Of a DNA stretch of 64,000 nucleotides, positions 17,212-26,409 are shown piece by piece. The stretch is taken from NCBI RefSeq assembly GCF_015690355.1, contig NZ_JADPRT010000008.1, positions 308,270 to 372,269 on the forward strand, written 5' to 3'. The stretch's first letter is position 1, and each line of letters starts with the position of its first letter. Below the pieces are notes generated by a model. It worked only from the letters and a program-made list of their open reading frames with translations. It made no database searches and was not told where the DNA came from. The translations under genes were made by a program, and so were the position numbers. This DNA is from Streptacidiphilus fuscans. Its GTDB lineage: Bacteria; Actinomycetota; Actinomycetes; Streptomycetales; Streptomycetaceae.

Positions 17212-17371
17212 GCCCCAAGAGTGACACCGCAGCACCGACCGGCAACCTCAGGCCGCGCGTCGGGAGGCCGCGGATTCACTCGTCCCGGATCCGGCCGTCC
17301 CGGATCTGGCCGTCCGGGAACTGCCCGCCCAGGGTCCGATCGTCACGGTCGTCGCCTGGGCCACGCCGGGG

Positions 17372-18742
17372 TCAGCCGCCCAGCTCCGCGCCCAGGTGTT
17401 CGCGAATCAGTGCACGCAGTTCGCCGCCGTCGATCAGCCGGAGGGACCGGTAGTCCGCCGCGGCCAGTACCGCCTGCGGCTCGAAGCTGCCGGTGGTCGC
17501 CCAGATCGCCGCCTCGGCCGACTCCTCCTCCATGACCTCGGCGACGTTGCGCACCGCCTCGGCGCTCACGACCGCCGGACGGCGGGCGACACAGACAACG
17601 TGCGGGTCGTCCGCGAAGGCCTGCCCGTCCCCGTAGGCGACAGCGAGCAAGCCGTCACGGCCGAGCAGCCGCGGGTCCCAGTCCGGCAGACCCATGGCCG
17701 CGAACAACTCGGCCGCCAGTCCCGCGAATTCACCCGGAGAGAGCTCCTCCGGCACCGGGGCCGTCGCGCCGCCCACCGCGAAAGGCGTGACGGGCGCGGG
17801 GCCGTAGGGGTCCGTGGTCATGCGGCACGGCAGCTCGCGCACCCGCGCCAGCGCGTCCTCGTGGGAGGCGGGCAGCAGCGTGCGTGCGTACAGGTCGGGC
17901 CGCCGGGCGTCCAGGGTGACCAACGTGGACTCTCCCGCCTCAGCGGTGACGACCCGTCCGTTCAGCACCACGCCGTCCAGATGCGATTCCGTGTCGGCGG
18001 CCAGCACCGCGTCCAGGGCACGCAGGACGACGCGCGCGACCAGCAGCAGGTAGCGTGCGACGCACTCCTCGCGCGGGCGCGGGACAGGCTCCACGCCCCC
18101 CTCGGAGTCGTCGGGTGCCACGCGGAAGGCGAGCGCCGGGGGCACCACCCCGGCGCTGGGGAGCAGCAGGTCGACCACGGCGGTTCTGGTCAGCGGTCGG
18201 TAGACCACCCGCGCGGGCACGTCGAGGCCCGGCAACCGGCCGGCCGAGGCCAATGCGCGTTCCAGGACCGACTCGACGGCGACCTGCTCGCCCAGCTCGT
18301 AGGAGCGGCGGTAGTCCACCAGGCGCTCGTTGTAGGCGCGCACGGCGTTGGCGCGCTCCTGCTCCTCGCGCTCGTACTCCAGCCGGACTCCTTCGGCCCG
18401 GTCGCGCAGATCCCGCTCCTGCTCCCGGTACTCGCGCAGCGCCCGCTGGTGGTCGAGCCGCGCGGTCATCAGCCGCTGCTGGTAACCGGCGTCTAGCAGC
18501 GCGCGCCCGGGCTGGCCCGCGGGAACCTGCCCGGGATCGGGCTCGTAGTCCGTCCAGCGCGGGGGCTCGGAGACGGCGGTCGGCGGCAGCGGCCGGGGCA
18601 CGTACTCGCGGCGCAGGGCGTCGAAGTCGACGGCCGGGGACGGCTCGGCCGCCAGGTCCAACAACTCGTCCAGCCGCCGCTCGGCGTCCTCGGCCACCTC
18701 GGTGTACTGCTGCGCGAGCATCGCCCGCCGACGTCCCGTCAC
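17372..18742 (-). CDS. Coiled-coil protein with Mrr-like restriction-endonuclease-related C-terminus
   Basis: A 456-residue protein. The N-terminal half contains a charged coiled coil (about residues 90-160, rich in Arg/Glu). The C-terminal 120 residues resemble the Mrr_cat nuclease fold: MGLPDWDPRLLGRDGLLAVAYG, then AAIWATTGSFEPQA and RLIDGGELRALI, which match the conserved late Mrr elements. The D-[E/Q]xK active-site pattern is not intact where I would expect it, so the domain may have lost cleavage activity. The GTG at 18742 has a GGAGGGG site 8 bp upstream; longer starts lack one. Confidence 0.65.
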   Translation of the reverse strand: MTGRRRAMLAQQYTEVAEDAERRLDELLDLAAEPSPAVDFDALRREYVPRPLPPTAVSEPPRWTDYEPDPGQVPAGQPGRALLDAGYQQRLMTARLDHQRALREYREQERDLRDRAEGVRLEYEREEQERANAVRAYNERLVDYRRSYELGEQVAVESVLERALASAGRLPGLDVPARVVYRPLTRTAVVDLLLPSAGVVPPALAFRVAPDDSEGGVEPVPRPREECVARYLLLVARVVLRALDAVLAADTESHLDGVVLNGRVVTAEAGESTLVTLDARRPDLYARTLLPASHEDALARVRELPCRMTTDPYGPAPVTPFAVGGATAPVPEELSPGEFAGLAAELFAAMGLPDWDPRLLGRDGLLAVAYGDGQAFADDPHVVCVARRPAVVSAEAVRNVAEVMEEESAEAAIWATTGSFEPQAVLAAADYRSLRLIDGGELRALIREHLGAELGG

Positions 18743-18874
18743 TTCTCGGTCCCCTCCACCGGGCCGCTCCCGCCGCGATTGGCCCAGCATCTCATCAGCA
18801 AGCCCGTCCATCTGCTGATTCACGCGCAACGAACGCGTCCGGGACGGTCCGTCGCCGTCCGGCTCCCCCGCCGG

Positions 18875-19495
18875 TCACTCGTCCGGGCTGTAGAGCGCGA
18901 CCATCAGATGCAGCGGCACCCCCTCGGCGACGCTCGGCTCGGCGTCGACGTCCGCCACCAACTTGCGGAAACGGCGCTGGAATTCGGCAACTCGCGCCGG
19001 GGGGATCCGGATGTCGCTGAACATGACGACAGGCCGACGCTCGTCGTCCGCCGCGTCGATGTCGACCCGGCCGGAGCGCAGCGCGCCCTCGAACCCGTGC
19101 AGGAAGGACTCCGCGGCGGACCCCACCAGATTGACCGCGGCATCCAGCGCCACGGCCTCGACTTCGCCCTGCAACTCCCCTTCGTCCGCGCCGGACAGCA
19201 GGCCACGGCCGAGCTGCAGGCGGCGCTGGGCCGCGACATAGCGCTGCTCGACGATCCCGGAGACCAGCCGGGTCTCGGCGACGGCGATCAGGCCGGCCTC
19301 CTCCAGGTGTTTGAGGTGCCGGTAGAGCTTCGTCTGCGGCTCGCCAAGCTCCTTGGCCAACTCCTTGGCGGTCCAGGCACGAGGCTCGGGGCCGCTGTCC
19401 GTCATCAACCGGAGCAGGCCGATGCGCAGCGGGTCGGAGAGCGCCTTGAGTGTCTCGACGTCGTCGACGATCCGGAGGTCCTGAACTTCGTCCAT
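18875..19495 (-). CDS. ArsR/HTH_20-type winged-helix regulator
   Basis: A 206-residue regulator. The N-terminal winged helix covers about 10-80 (LKALSDPLRIGLLRLM; KELAKELGEPQTKLYRHLKHLEEAGLI) and is followed by a ligand-sensing helical domain. It is divergent from an MFS transporter 97 bp away, the usual layout for a repressor of its neighbouring efflux pump. The ATG at 19495 follows a GGAG site. The inverted repeat TCAA-N5-TTGA at 19551-19563 is a possible but weak operator. Confidence 0.87.
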   Translation of the reverse strand: MDEVQDLRIVDDVETLKALSDPLRIGLLRLMTDSGPEPRAWTAKELAKELGEPQTKLYRHLKHLEEAGLIAVAETRLVSGIVEQRYVAAQRRLQLGRGLLSGADEGELQGEVEAVALDAAVNLVGSAAESFLHGFEGALRSGRVDIDAADDERRPVVMFSDIRIPPARVAEFQRRFRKLVADVDAEPSVAEGVPLHLMVALYSPDE

Positions 19496-19592
19496 GGCTC
19501 CATCTTGCCAGGCGCTCATGACTGCGTCATCATTCACGGAGAAGTGAACGTCAATTCTTTTGAGAACGTTTACGCATCGGGGAGGCCATGCC

Positions 19593-20864
19593 ATGAGCGC
19601 TGTCGACACTTCGGCTGCGGCAGAGCAGGTTGCGGACAGCTCGGCTGCGCAGCCCCAGCTCCTGCCGCTGCGTCGCAACTGGCGCTTCCAACTGTTGTGG
19701 ATCGGCTCGGCCGGGTCGCTCACCGGCCTGACAGCCGCCGAGGTCGCCTACCCCCTGGCCATCCTGGCCCTGACCGGCTCCCCCGCGTGGGCCGGCCTCT
19801 TCGGCGTGCTCCAGGCGCTGGCCACGGTGCTCTGCGGGCTGCCCGCCGGAGTCCTGCTCGACCGCTGCGACCGGCGTCGCGTGCTCATCGCCACCGAGAC
19901 GGTGCGCGCCACGGCGTCCCTCTCGGTCGTGGTCGCTTCGGCACTCGGTGAACTGACGCTACCTCACCTGCTTTTGGTCGCGCTGGCACTGGGCGCCGCA
20001 CAGCCCCTCGGCGGCGCGGCGCGGATGCTGATGCTCCGCGCGGTCGTCCCACCCGAGCAACTGACCGCGGCGCTGACCCAGGACGAGTTGCGCGTCGGAC
20101 TCTCCGAGCTGGCCGGTCCCCCGCTGGGTGGCTTCCTCTACGGCGTCAGCCGCATGCTGCCGTTCCTCTTCACCGGTCTTTGCTACCTGCTCTCCCTGAC
20201 CTGCGCCATGCTGGTCCGCCCCCAACAGCCCGCCGTGACCGACCCGTCGGCCACGCTGCGCACCGTCTTCGACGGCCTCCGCGCGCTGTGGCGGCAGCCG
20301 GCCCTGCGCACCACGATGCTGCTGGTCACCCTGCTGAACGCCTGCGGCGCTCCGCTCAGTCTGGTGGTCATCTACCGGCTGCGCGAGCAGGGGGTCGCCT
20401 CCTGGGCCATCGGTGTCGCGCTCACCGGGGCGGCGGTCGGCGGGCTGCTCGGCGCCGCTCTGGTCGGATTCCTGCACAGGCGGTTCCGTCCGGGCACCCT
20501 GCTGATCGGCATCATCGGAGCCGAGGTGCCCGTCTTCGTCGCGCTGGGCTTCTGCAGCGGGCCGTGGGCTGCCGGGGCGATGCTGGCGCTCGGCATGCTG
20601 GGCATCCCCGCCCTGAGCGTGCTGCTCGACGTCCTGATCTTCCGTCAGGTCCCGGACGCCCAGCGCGGCCGGACCATCACCGCGACGATGACGGTGGCTG
20701 GCCTGGGCATACCGTTGGGCTCCGGCGCGATCGGCCTGCTGCTGCAGACCCTGGGCGGCACCGGAGCAGTCCTCGCCATGGCCTCCGTCCTCGCCCTCGG
20801 CGCCGCCGCTGCGGCGACGCAGCGCGGCCTGCGCCAGGCGCAGTGGCCCGCGGCGCAAGGGTGA
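19593..20864 (+). CDS. MFS transporter
   Basis: A 423-residue major facilitator with about 12 predicted membrane helices. The loop 2-3 motif is LLDRCDRRRVLI. It is of the small-molecule efflux type often paired with ArsR-like regulators, as here. The substrate is unknown. The ATG at 19593 has GGGAGG 7 bp upstream; the ATG-containing stretch before it belongs to the leader. Confidence 0.9.
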   Translation: MSAVDTSAAAEQVADSSAAQPQLLPLRRNWRFQLLWIGSAGSLTGLTAAEVAYPLAILALTGSPAWAGLFGVLQALATVLCGLPAGVLLDRCDRRRVLIATETVRATASLSVVVASALGELTLPHLLLVALALGAAQPLGGAARMLMLRAVVPPEQLTAALTQDELRVGLSELAGPPLGGFLYGVSRMLPFLFTGLCYLLSLTCAMLVRPQQPAVTDPSATLRTVFDGLRALWRQPALRTTMLLVTLLNACGAPLSLVVIYRLREQGVASWAIGVALTGAAVGGLLGAALVGFLHRRFRPGTLLIGIIGAEVPVFVALGFCSGPWAAGAMLALGMLGIPALSVLLDVLIFRQVPDAQRGRTITATMTVAGLGIPLGSGAIGLLLQTLGGTGAVLAMASVLALGAAAAATQRGLRQAQWPAAQG

Positions 20865-20952
20865 TCCACGGCGCGCGGCGGGGCCCCGCTGCCTATCCGC
20901 TTGCCCGCGTGGGTAGTTCCCCACGTAAAGGTCGAGCCGGGGCGGTGGGCGG

Positions 20953-22044
20953 ATGATCGGCGATCTGTGGGTGCTGGTGACGTGGATGGAGGACCCTCGC
21001 CGTGACGGCGTCCCTGTCACCGAGCCGCAGTTGCTCGCCCTGACCTCCCCCGCCGACACCAGCGTCGATGTCACCGCCGACGTCACAACGGATGCGGGCA
21101 GGGGTAGGTCGGGCAGCGGAAGGCCCGACATCAGCCGAGCCGCCAGCCTCTCTCCCCGCAATCGCGACGACGACGAGGACGACGAGGCGGGTGAAGCTGC
21201 CAAGGCAGACGGGCCCGACGGCAGGGGCGGGCGCGGCCGAAGAGCCGGGAGCGAGACCGGGGCGCCCCAGGTCAACGGCCTGATCCCGGTCGACCGGGTG
21301 GAATGGGACGCCTGGCGGGCTGCCGCCGAGCGCTATCTCGCCGCGCTGCAGGAGGCTTCTGCCGCACTCGCCGCAGCGGAGCGGCGGGCGGGCCGGGCAG
21401 CCTCCCGGCTGCTTCCGGGTGCGCGTCGCCGGGCCACCCTCGCCGCCGAGGCCGCCTGTAGCCTCGCCGTCACGGACTACGCGGCGAGGCTTCGGGCAGC
21501 CACCACCGCCTACTGGCCGATCCACTGCGAGATCGTCCGCCGATTGGAGTCACAAGCCGCAGCGCGCCGCTGGTTGGACATCCGCAGCCGGTTCGCCGAT
21601 GACGGCGCTGAGCCGGTCTGGGGCTGGTCCCTGCGCGAGCTGGAGCCGGCCGGGAGCGCAGGGCTGGTCGAGCTGACGGTGTTCCGCTGGGACAGCCGCC
21701 CCGAAACCCCTGCCTCTGCCGCCGACTTCGTCTCCCCCGACCGGTTCGGCGCCCGGGACCTGGACCGCGAACTACTGCGCCTGCGCGCCGCCTGGACGGT
21801 GCGGCGGATCGTCTGGGACGAGGCCGCGCGCCGCCGGGTGGAACAGGACACCGACGGCATCCCCTTCGCCTTGTGGTGGCGCGCGGTGACCGCACGGGTG
21901 GACGCCGACGAGAAGGTCGTGCCACCACGCTCGGCGCAGCCCTTCACCGCGCCGCCCGCCCCCAGAGGGGCTCGTCGGATCGAGGTACTCCAGCTTCCGG
22001 AACAGATTCCGGACCAACTGCCGGAGCAGGGCGACGGGTTGTGA
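20953..22044 (+). CDS. Hypothetical protein
   Basis: A 363-residue protein I do not recognise. Residues 1-105 are low-complexity and acidic (DDDEDDE). Residues 110-205 form Ala/Arg-rich helices that may be coiled coil. Residues 230-330 form a compact domain (WGWSLRELEPAGSAGLVELTVFRW). There is no signal peptide or membrane helix. The start is uncertain; in-frame GTG codons at about residues 20 and 107 are alternatives. Codon usage is typical of the genome. It is convergent with the ABC exporter gene. Confidence 0.55.
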   Translation: MIGDLWVLVTWMEDPRRDGVPVTEPQLLALTSPADTSVDVTADVTTDAGRGRSGSGRPDISRAASLSPRNRDDDEDDEAGEAAKADGPDGRGGRGRRAGSETGAPQVNGLIPVDRVEWDAWRAAAERYLAALQEASAALAAAERRAGRAASRLLPGARRRATLAAEAACSLAVTDYAARLRAATTAYWPIHCEIVRRLESQAAARRWLDIRSRFADDGAEPVWGWSLRELEPAGSAGLVELTVFRWDSRPETPASAADFVSPDRFGARDLDRELLRLRAAWTVRRIVWDEAARRRVEQDTDGIPFALWWRAVTARVDADEKVVPPRSAQPFTAPPAPRGARRIEVLQLPEQIPDQLPEQGDGL

Positions 22045-22125
22045 GCTGACTCCCGACCGCCCTGCTTCCCGCTCCCTGCTCCGTCGGCCCGCCGTCGGGT
22101 TACCCCGCTCCGTGGCCTTCCGCGC

Positions 22126-25100
22126 TCAGCGGACGACCGAGGCGCTCTCCTCCTCGCCGACGAAGGCACGCCAGAGGCGGGCGTAGGCGCCGTCCAGTTC
22201 GAGCAGTTCGGCATGGCTGCCGTCCTCCACGATCCGGCCGCGGTCCAGCACGATGACACGGTCCGCCCGGGCCGCCGTGCTGAGTCGGTGCGCGATCACC
22301 ACTGTGGTGCGGCGCTTGCCTCCGTGCCGGGCCAGCCGGTCGGCGGCGCGGTTGACGGCCGCCTCGGTGGCCAGGTCCAGCGCGGCCGTCGCCTCGTCGA
22401 GCAGCAGCAGGTCGGGATCGACCAACTCCGCCCGGGCCAGGGCGATCAGCTGTCGCTGACCGGCCGACAGGTTCCGGCCCCGCTCGGTCACCTGGTAGAG
22501 GTAACCGCCCTGGAGGCGCGCGATCATCTCGTGCGCGCCCACCGCGCGGGCCGCCGCCTCGACCTCCGCGTCGGTCGCCTCCGGACGGCCGTAGGCGATG
22601 GCATCCCGAATGGTCCCGGCGAACAGGTAGGCCTCCTGCGGGACGACGCCCAACCGGTGCCGGTAGCCGGCCAGGTCCAGCTCCCGCACGTCCTGCCCGT
22701 CGACGCGCACGGCGCCGCCGGTGACGTCGTAGAACCGCGCCAGCAGCTTGACCAGCGTCGACTTTCCCGCTCCGGTCTCGCCGACCAGCGCGACCGTCTC
22801 CCCGGCCGGGATCCGCAGCTCCACGCCGGTGATCGCCTCGGGCTTGCGCGGTCGCGCCTGCGCCACCGACGCCGGGGCCTGTGCCTGTCCCGAACCCTGA
22901 GCGGTCGCCAGGGAACCGGTGGTCTCCGGCTCCGGCGTCGGTGCGAGGGCGTTGTAGGCGAAGTGGACGTTGTCGAAGTGGATGTCCCCGCGCAGTCGCC
23001 CCACCTCGGCCGGCCGGTCGGCCTGCGGCGTGGACGTCGGTGTGCGGAGCAGTTCACGGATGCGGGTCAGACCGACGGCCGCCTGCTGGTAGCCGTCGAA
23101 GACCTGGGAGAGCTGCTGGACCGGGGAGAAGAACAGGTCGATGTAGAGCAGGTAGGCGACCAGCGCTCCGGTCGTCAGCGTGCCCGCAGTGACCCGGTGT
23201 GCGCCGACGATCAGCACCAGCGCCGCGGCGACGCTCGAGAGCATCTGGACGAAGGGGAAGTAGATCGATATGTAGAGCTGCGCCCGGACCCGGGTGCGGC
23301 GGTACGCGTCGCTGCGCTCGGCGAACCGGTCCCGGTTGTGCCCCTCGCGCAGGTAGGCCTGGACGATGCGCATCCCGGCCACGTTCTCCTGCAGGTCGGC
23401 GTTGACGGTGCTGACCCGCTCGCGGCTGAGCTGGTAGATCTTGGACGACTTGGCCCGGAACAGCAGGGTCGCGGCTATGAGCACCGGCAGCACCGCGAAG
23501 ACGTACAGCGCCAACCCCGCGTCGAGCACCAGCAGGACCACGAAGATGCCGAGGAAGGTCATCACGCTGACCACCGCGGTGACCACGCCGGTCTGCAGGA
23601 ACGAGCTGAGGGCGTCCACGTCGGTGGTCATCCGGGTCATGATCCGGCCGCCGAGCTCGCGCTCGTAGTAGTCGAGGCCGAGCCGCTGCAGATGCGCGAA
23701 GATCTTGACCCGCAGGCTGTAGAGCACCCGTTCACCGGTGCGCCCGCTGACCTGGGTCTCGGCCATCTGCACCAGCCAGTCGCCGAGAACGATCAGCAGT
23801 GCGACCACCGAGGCGCCCATGACCGCGCCGGTCGCCGCCTTCGAGACGCCGTCGTCGATGCCGTGCCGGATCAGGATCGGCAGGGCCAGCGAGGCCAGCG
23901 CGTCCAGCCCGACCAGGAGCAGCGCGAGCAGCAGCGGCCCCTTGAACGGTGCCAGCATGACGCGCAGGTTGAAGCCCGGATCCGGGCGTCGGGCCTGGTC
24001 CAGCGGGATCGCCGGGCTGTCGTCCGCAGGCGGCAGCGCCGCGACCTTGGCGAGCAGCTCCGGCGTGGCCGGCAGGCTGCCCATCGCGGCCTGCATCCCG
24101 CCACCACCACGACCACCGCCGCCACCCGGGCGCGGGCCCGCGGTCCCCGCCGCGTTCTGCCCCGCGGTGACGGGCGCGTCGGGGTCCTGCACCGGATAGC
24201 GCTCGCGGTCCCAGAGCTCCGGCGTGACACCGCCGACGGCTGCCGGGGCCTCTGTGGCCTCGCCGAACCCGAGCTCACCAAGGTTGCCAAGCTCACCGAG
24301 TTCGCCGAGGTTGCCGAAGTCGTCCAGCTCCGCGGCGAGTTCGGAGTCGCTCATCAGCTCCGCCACCGGATCCGCCTGGCGCACATCGCCGGCCATGGCG
24401 TCCGGGTCGGTCAGCAGCGCCCGGTAGAGCGGGCAGCGCTCCTCCAACTCCTCGTGCGTACCGACGTCGACCAGCGTGCCGTGGTCCAGCACGCCGATAC
24501 GGTCGGCAAGTTGCAGGGTCGAGCGCCGGTGGGCGATCAGCAGCGTGGTGCGCCCGGCCATCACGGCCCGCAGCGCCTCGTGGATCTCGGCCTCGACGCG
24601 GGCGTCGACGGCGGAGGTGGCGTCGTCCAGCAGCAGGATGTGCGGATCCGCGAGGATCGCACGGGCCAACGCGACTCGCTGTCGCTGGCCGCCGGAGAGC
24701 GTCAGGCCCTGCTCGCCGACGACGGTGTCGTAGCCACCGGGCAGCTCCTGGATGAAGCCGTCCGCCTGGGCCGCTCGCGCTGCGGCGAGCACCTCCTCCT
24801 CGGAGGCGTCGGGGCGGCCGTAGGCGATGTTGGTGCGTACGGACTCGGAGAAGAGGAAGCTGTCCTCGGGCACGATGCCGATCGCCGCCCGCAGGGATCG
24901 CAGGGTCAGATCCCGCACGTCGTGGCCGTAGACCCGGACCGTGCCTGCGGTCGCGTCGTAGAAGCGCGGGACCAGCATGCCGACGGTGGACTTGCCGGAG
25001 CCCGAGGCGCCGACCAGGGCGACGGTCTCCCCCGCGGTGAGGCTCAGGTTGAGGCCGCTGAGCACCGGCGGGCTGGACGGGCCGTAGGCGAAGTCGACGT

Positions 25101-26307
25101 TCTCGAAGGAGACGGCAGGCACGGCGGCACGCTTGCGGTCGACCAGCTCCCGACCGCCCTCGTCCTGGCCGCGCAGAGCCTCCACGTCGGAATCCCCTGC
25201 GGAGTCCGCGACGTCGTCCGCCTGAACGCCCTCGCGGGCGTCCTCGTAGTCGGACAGCTGCAGGTCGATCGCGGAGGGGCGCTCCTTGATCACCGGCCGT
25301 TCGTCGATCAGCTGGAGGACTCGCTCCACACTGGCGCGTGCCTGCTGCCCCACCGTCAGCAGGGTGGTGAGCATCCGGACCGGGCCGGTCATCTGGGCGA
25401 GGTAGGTGGAGAAGGCGACGAAGGTGCCCAGCGACACCTGGCCGCGGACGGCCAACCAGCCGCCGAGGGCGAGGACGCCGACCTGCCCCAGGGACGGGAT
25501 CGCCTGCATGGCCGGGCTGTACCGGGCGCTGAGGCGGATGCCGCGCAGGCGCTTGGCGTAGAGCCGACGGCTCGTTGCCTCCAGCCGGCCGAGCTCCTGC
25601 TCCTCCTGGCCGAAGCCCTTGACCACCCGCACGCCGGAGACCGCCCCGTCGACCACACCGGCCACCCGACCGGCTTCCTGCTGCGCCGACCAGGTCGCCG
25701 GGAACAGCCGCTTCCGGCTGAGCACCGCGAACCACCAGAGGGCCGGGGCCATCGCGACGGCGATCAGGGTCAGCACGGGTGACAGGAAGAACATCACCAC
25801 GAGGGAGAGCAGGAACATCAGGATGTTGCCGGTCATCATCGGCAGCATCGAGAGCAGACCGACAATCATCTGCAGGTCGGAGGTGGCTCGGCCGACCACC
25901 TGGCCGGTGTCGAGACTGTCCTGCTTCGCGCCGTCGAGACGGGTCAGCGAGTCGAAGAGGTCCTGCCGCATGTCGTGCTGGACGTCCATGGCCAGCTTGC
26001 CGCCCCAGTAGCGGCGGGCGAGCGTGAGCAGGAAGACCAGCACGGCGGCCACCACCAGGGCGGTCGCCCACGGTGCCAGCGGTCGGCTGTGCGTGGTGAT
26101 GACGTCGTCGATGATCAGTCGTGGAATCAGCGGCACCAGAGCGGTGATCGCCATGCCGAGCAGGGACGCACCGAACGACAGCAACACATTGCTGCGGTAG
26201 CGCCAGGCATAACCGCTCAGCCGACGCACCCACCTGGAGCTGCCTTCTGGGCCGCTCTGGGTGGAGGGGGCAACGGCTTCCCCCGGAGACTTATGAGCCT
26301 GAGACAT
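22126..26307 (-). CDS. Fused two-module ABC exporter with one degenerate ATPase site
   Basis: A 1393-residue protein holding two complete type IV ABC exporter halves (TMD1-NBD1-TMD2-NBD2), normally two separate subunits. NBD1: Walker A GASGSGKST (433-441), Q-loop Gln replaced by Glu (VPED, 481), LSGGQ (537-541), Walker B followed by Asp (LLLDDATS, 558-565), H-loop His593. NBD2: GETGAGKST (1176-1184), VPQE, LSAGQ (1280-1284), LLLDEATA (1301-1308), His1340. A linker at 640-775 holds LGEL/LGNL repeats. Heterodimeric exporters have this pattern of one consensus and one degenerate site. The substrate is unknown, probably a drug or lipid. Confidence 0.95.
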   Translation of the reverse strand: MSQAHKSPGEAVAPSTQSGPEGSSRWVRRLSGYAWRYRSNVLLSFGASLLGMAITALVPLIPRLIIDDVITTHSRPLAPWATALVVAAVLVFLLTLARRYWGGKLAMDVQHDMRQDLFDSLTRLDGAKQDSLDTGQVVGRATSDLQMIVGLLSMLPMMTGNILMFLLSLVVMFFLSPVLTLIAVAMAPALWWFAVLSRKRLFPATWSAQQEAGRVAGVVDGAVSGVRVVKGFGQEEQELGRLEATSRRLYAKRLRGIRLSARYSPAMQAIPSLGQVGVLALGGWLAVRGQVSLGTFVAFSTYLAQMTGPVRMLTTLLTVGQQARASVERVLQLIDERPVIKERPSAIDLQLSDYEDAREGVQADDVADSAGDSDVEALRGQDEGGRELVDRKRAAVPAVSFENVDFAYGPSSPPVLSGLNLSLTAGETVALVGASGSGKSTVGMLVPRFYDATAGTVRVYGHDVRDLTLRSLRAAIGIVPEDSFLFSESVRTNIAYGRPDASEEEVLAAARAAQADGFIQELPGGYDTVVGEQGLTLSGGQRQRVALARAILADPHILLLDDATSAVDARVEAEIHEALRAVMAGRTTLLIAHRRSTLQLADRIGVLDHGTLVDVGTHEELEERCPLYRALLTDPDAMAGDVRQADPVAELMSDSELAAELDDFGNLGELGELGNLGELGFGEATEAPAAVGGVTPELWDRERYPVQDPDAPVTAGQNAAGTAGPRPGGGGGRGGGGMQAAMGSLPATPELLAKVAALPPADDSPAIPLDQARRPDPGFNLRVMLAPFKGPLLLALLLVGLDALASLALPILIRHGIDDGVSKAATGAVMGASVVALLIVLGDWLVQMAETQVSGRTGERVLYSLRVKIFAHLQRLGLDYYERELGGRIMTRMTTDVDALSSFLQTGVVTAVVSVMTFLGIFVVLLVLDAGLALYVFAVLPVLIAATLLFRAKSSKIYQLSRERVSTVNADLQENVAGMRIVQAYLREGHNRDRFAERSDAYRRTRVRAQLYISIYFPFVQMLSSVAAALVLIVGAHRVTAGTLTTGALVAYLLYIDLFFSPVQQLSQVFDGYQQAAVGLTRIRELLRTPTSTPQADRPAEVGRLRGDIHFDNVHFAYNALAPTPEPETTGSLATAQGSGQAQAPASVAQARPRKPEAITGVELRIPAGETVALVGETGAGKSTLVKLLARFYDVTGGAVRVDGQDVRELDLAGYRHRLGVVPQEAYLFAGTIRDAIAYGRPEATDAEVEAAARAVGAHEMIARLQGGYLYQVTERGRNLSAGQRQLIALARAELVDPDLLLLDEATAALDLATEAAVNRAADRLARHGGKRRTTVVIAHRLSTAARADRVIVLDRGRIVEDGSHAELLELDGAYARLWRAFVGEEESASVVR

Positions 26308-26309
26308 AT

Positions 26310-26345
26310 TTAGCGATACTAATCTTCTCGTCGGTCAGCTGTCCA
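26310..26345 (-). promoter_or_regulatory. Probable leaderless promoter with overlapping palindrome, ABC exporter
   Basis: On the minus strand TGGACA (26340-26345) and TAGTAT (26316-26321) are separated by 18 bp, close to the sigma-70 consensus. The ATG starts 8 nt after the -10 box, and no Shine-Dalgarno site is present, so a leaderless mRNA is likely. The palindrome TTAGCGATACTAA (26310-26322) covers the -10 box and resembles MarR operators. Confidence 0.5.
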
Positions 26346-26409
26346 TGCCACTTTCGGCACTTACATCGGTACCCGCCGTGCACGGTGACGCACGCGCGGG
26401 ACGCCGAGG

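Noticed and set aside
22213..25782. 1189-codon open frame on the plus strand
   Set aside because: It is exactly antisense to the ABC exporter; its Arg/Gln/Asp-rich product has no domain. Long antisense frames are expected in high-GC DNA.
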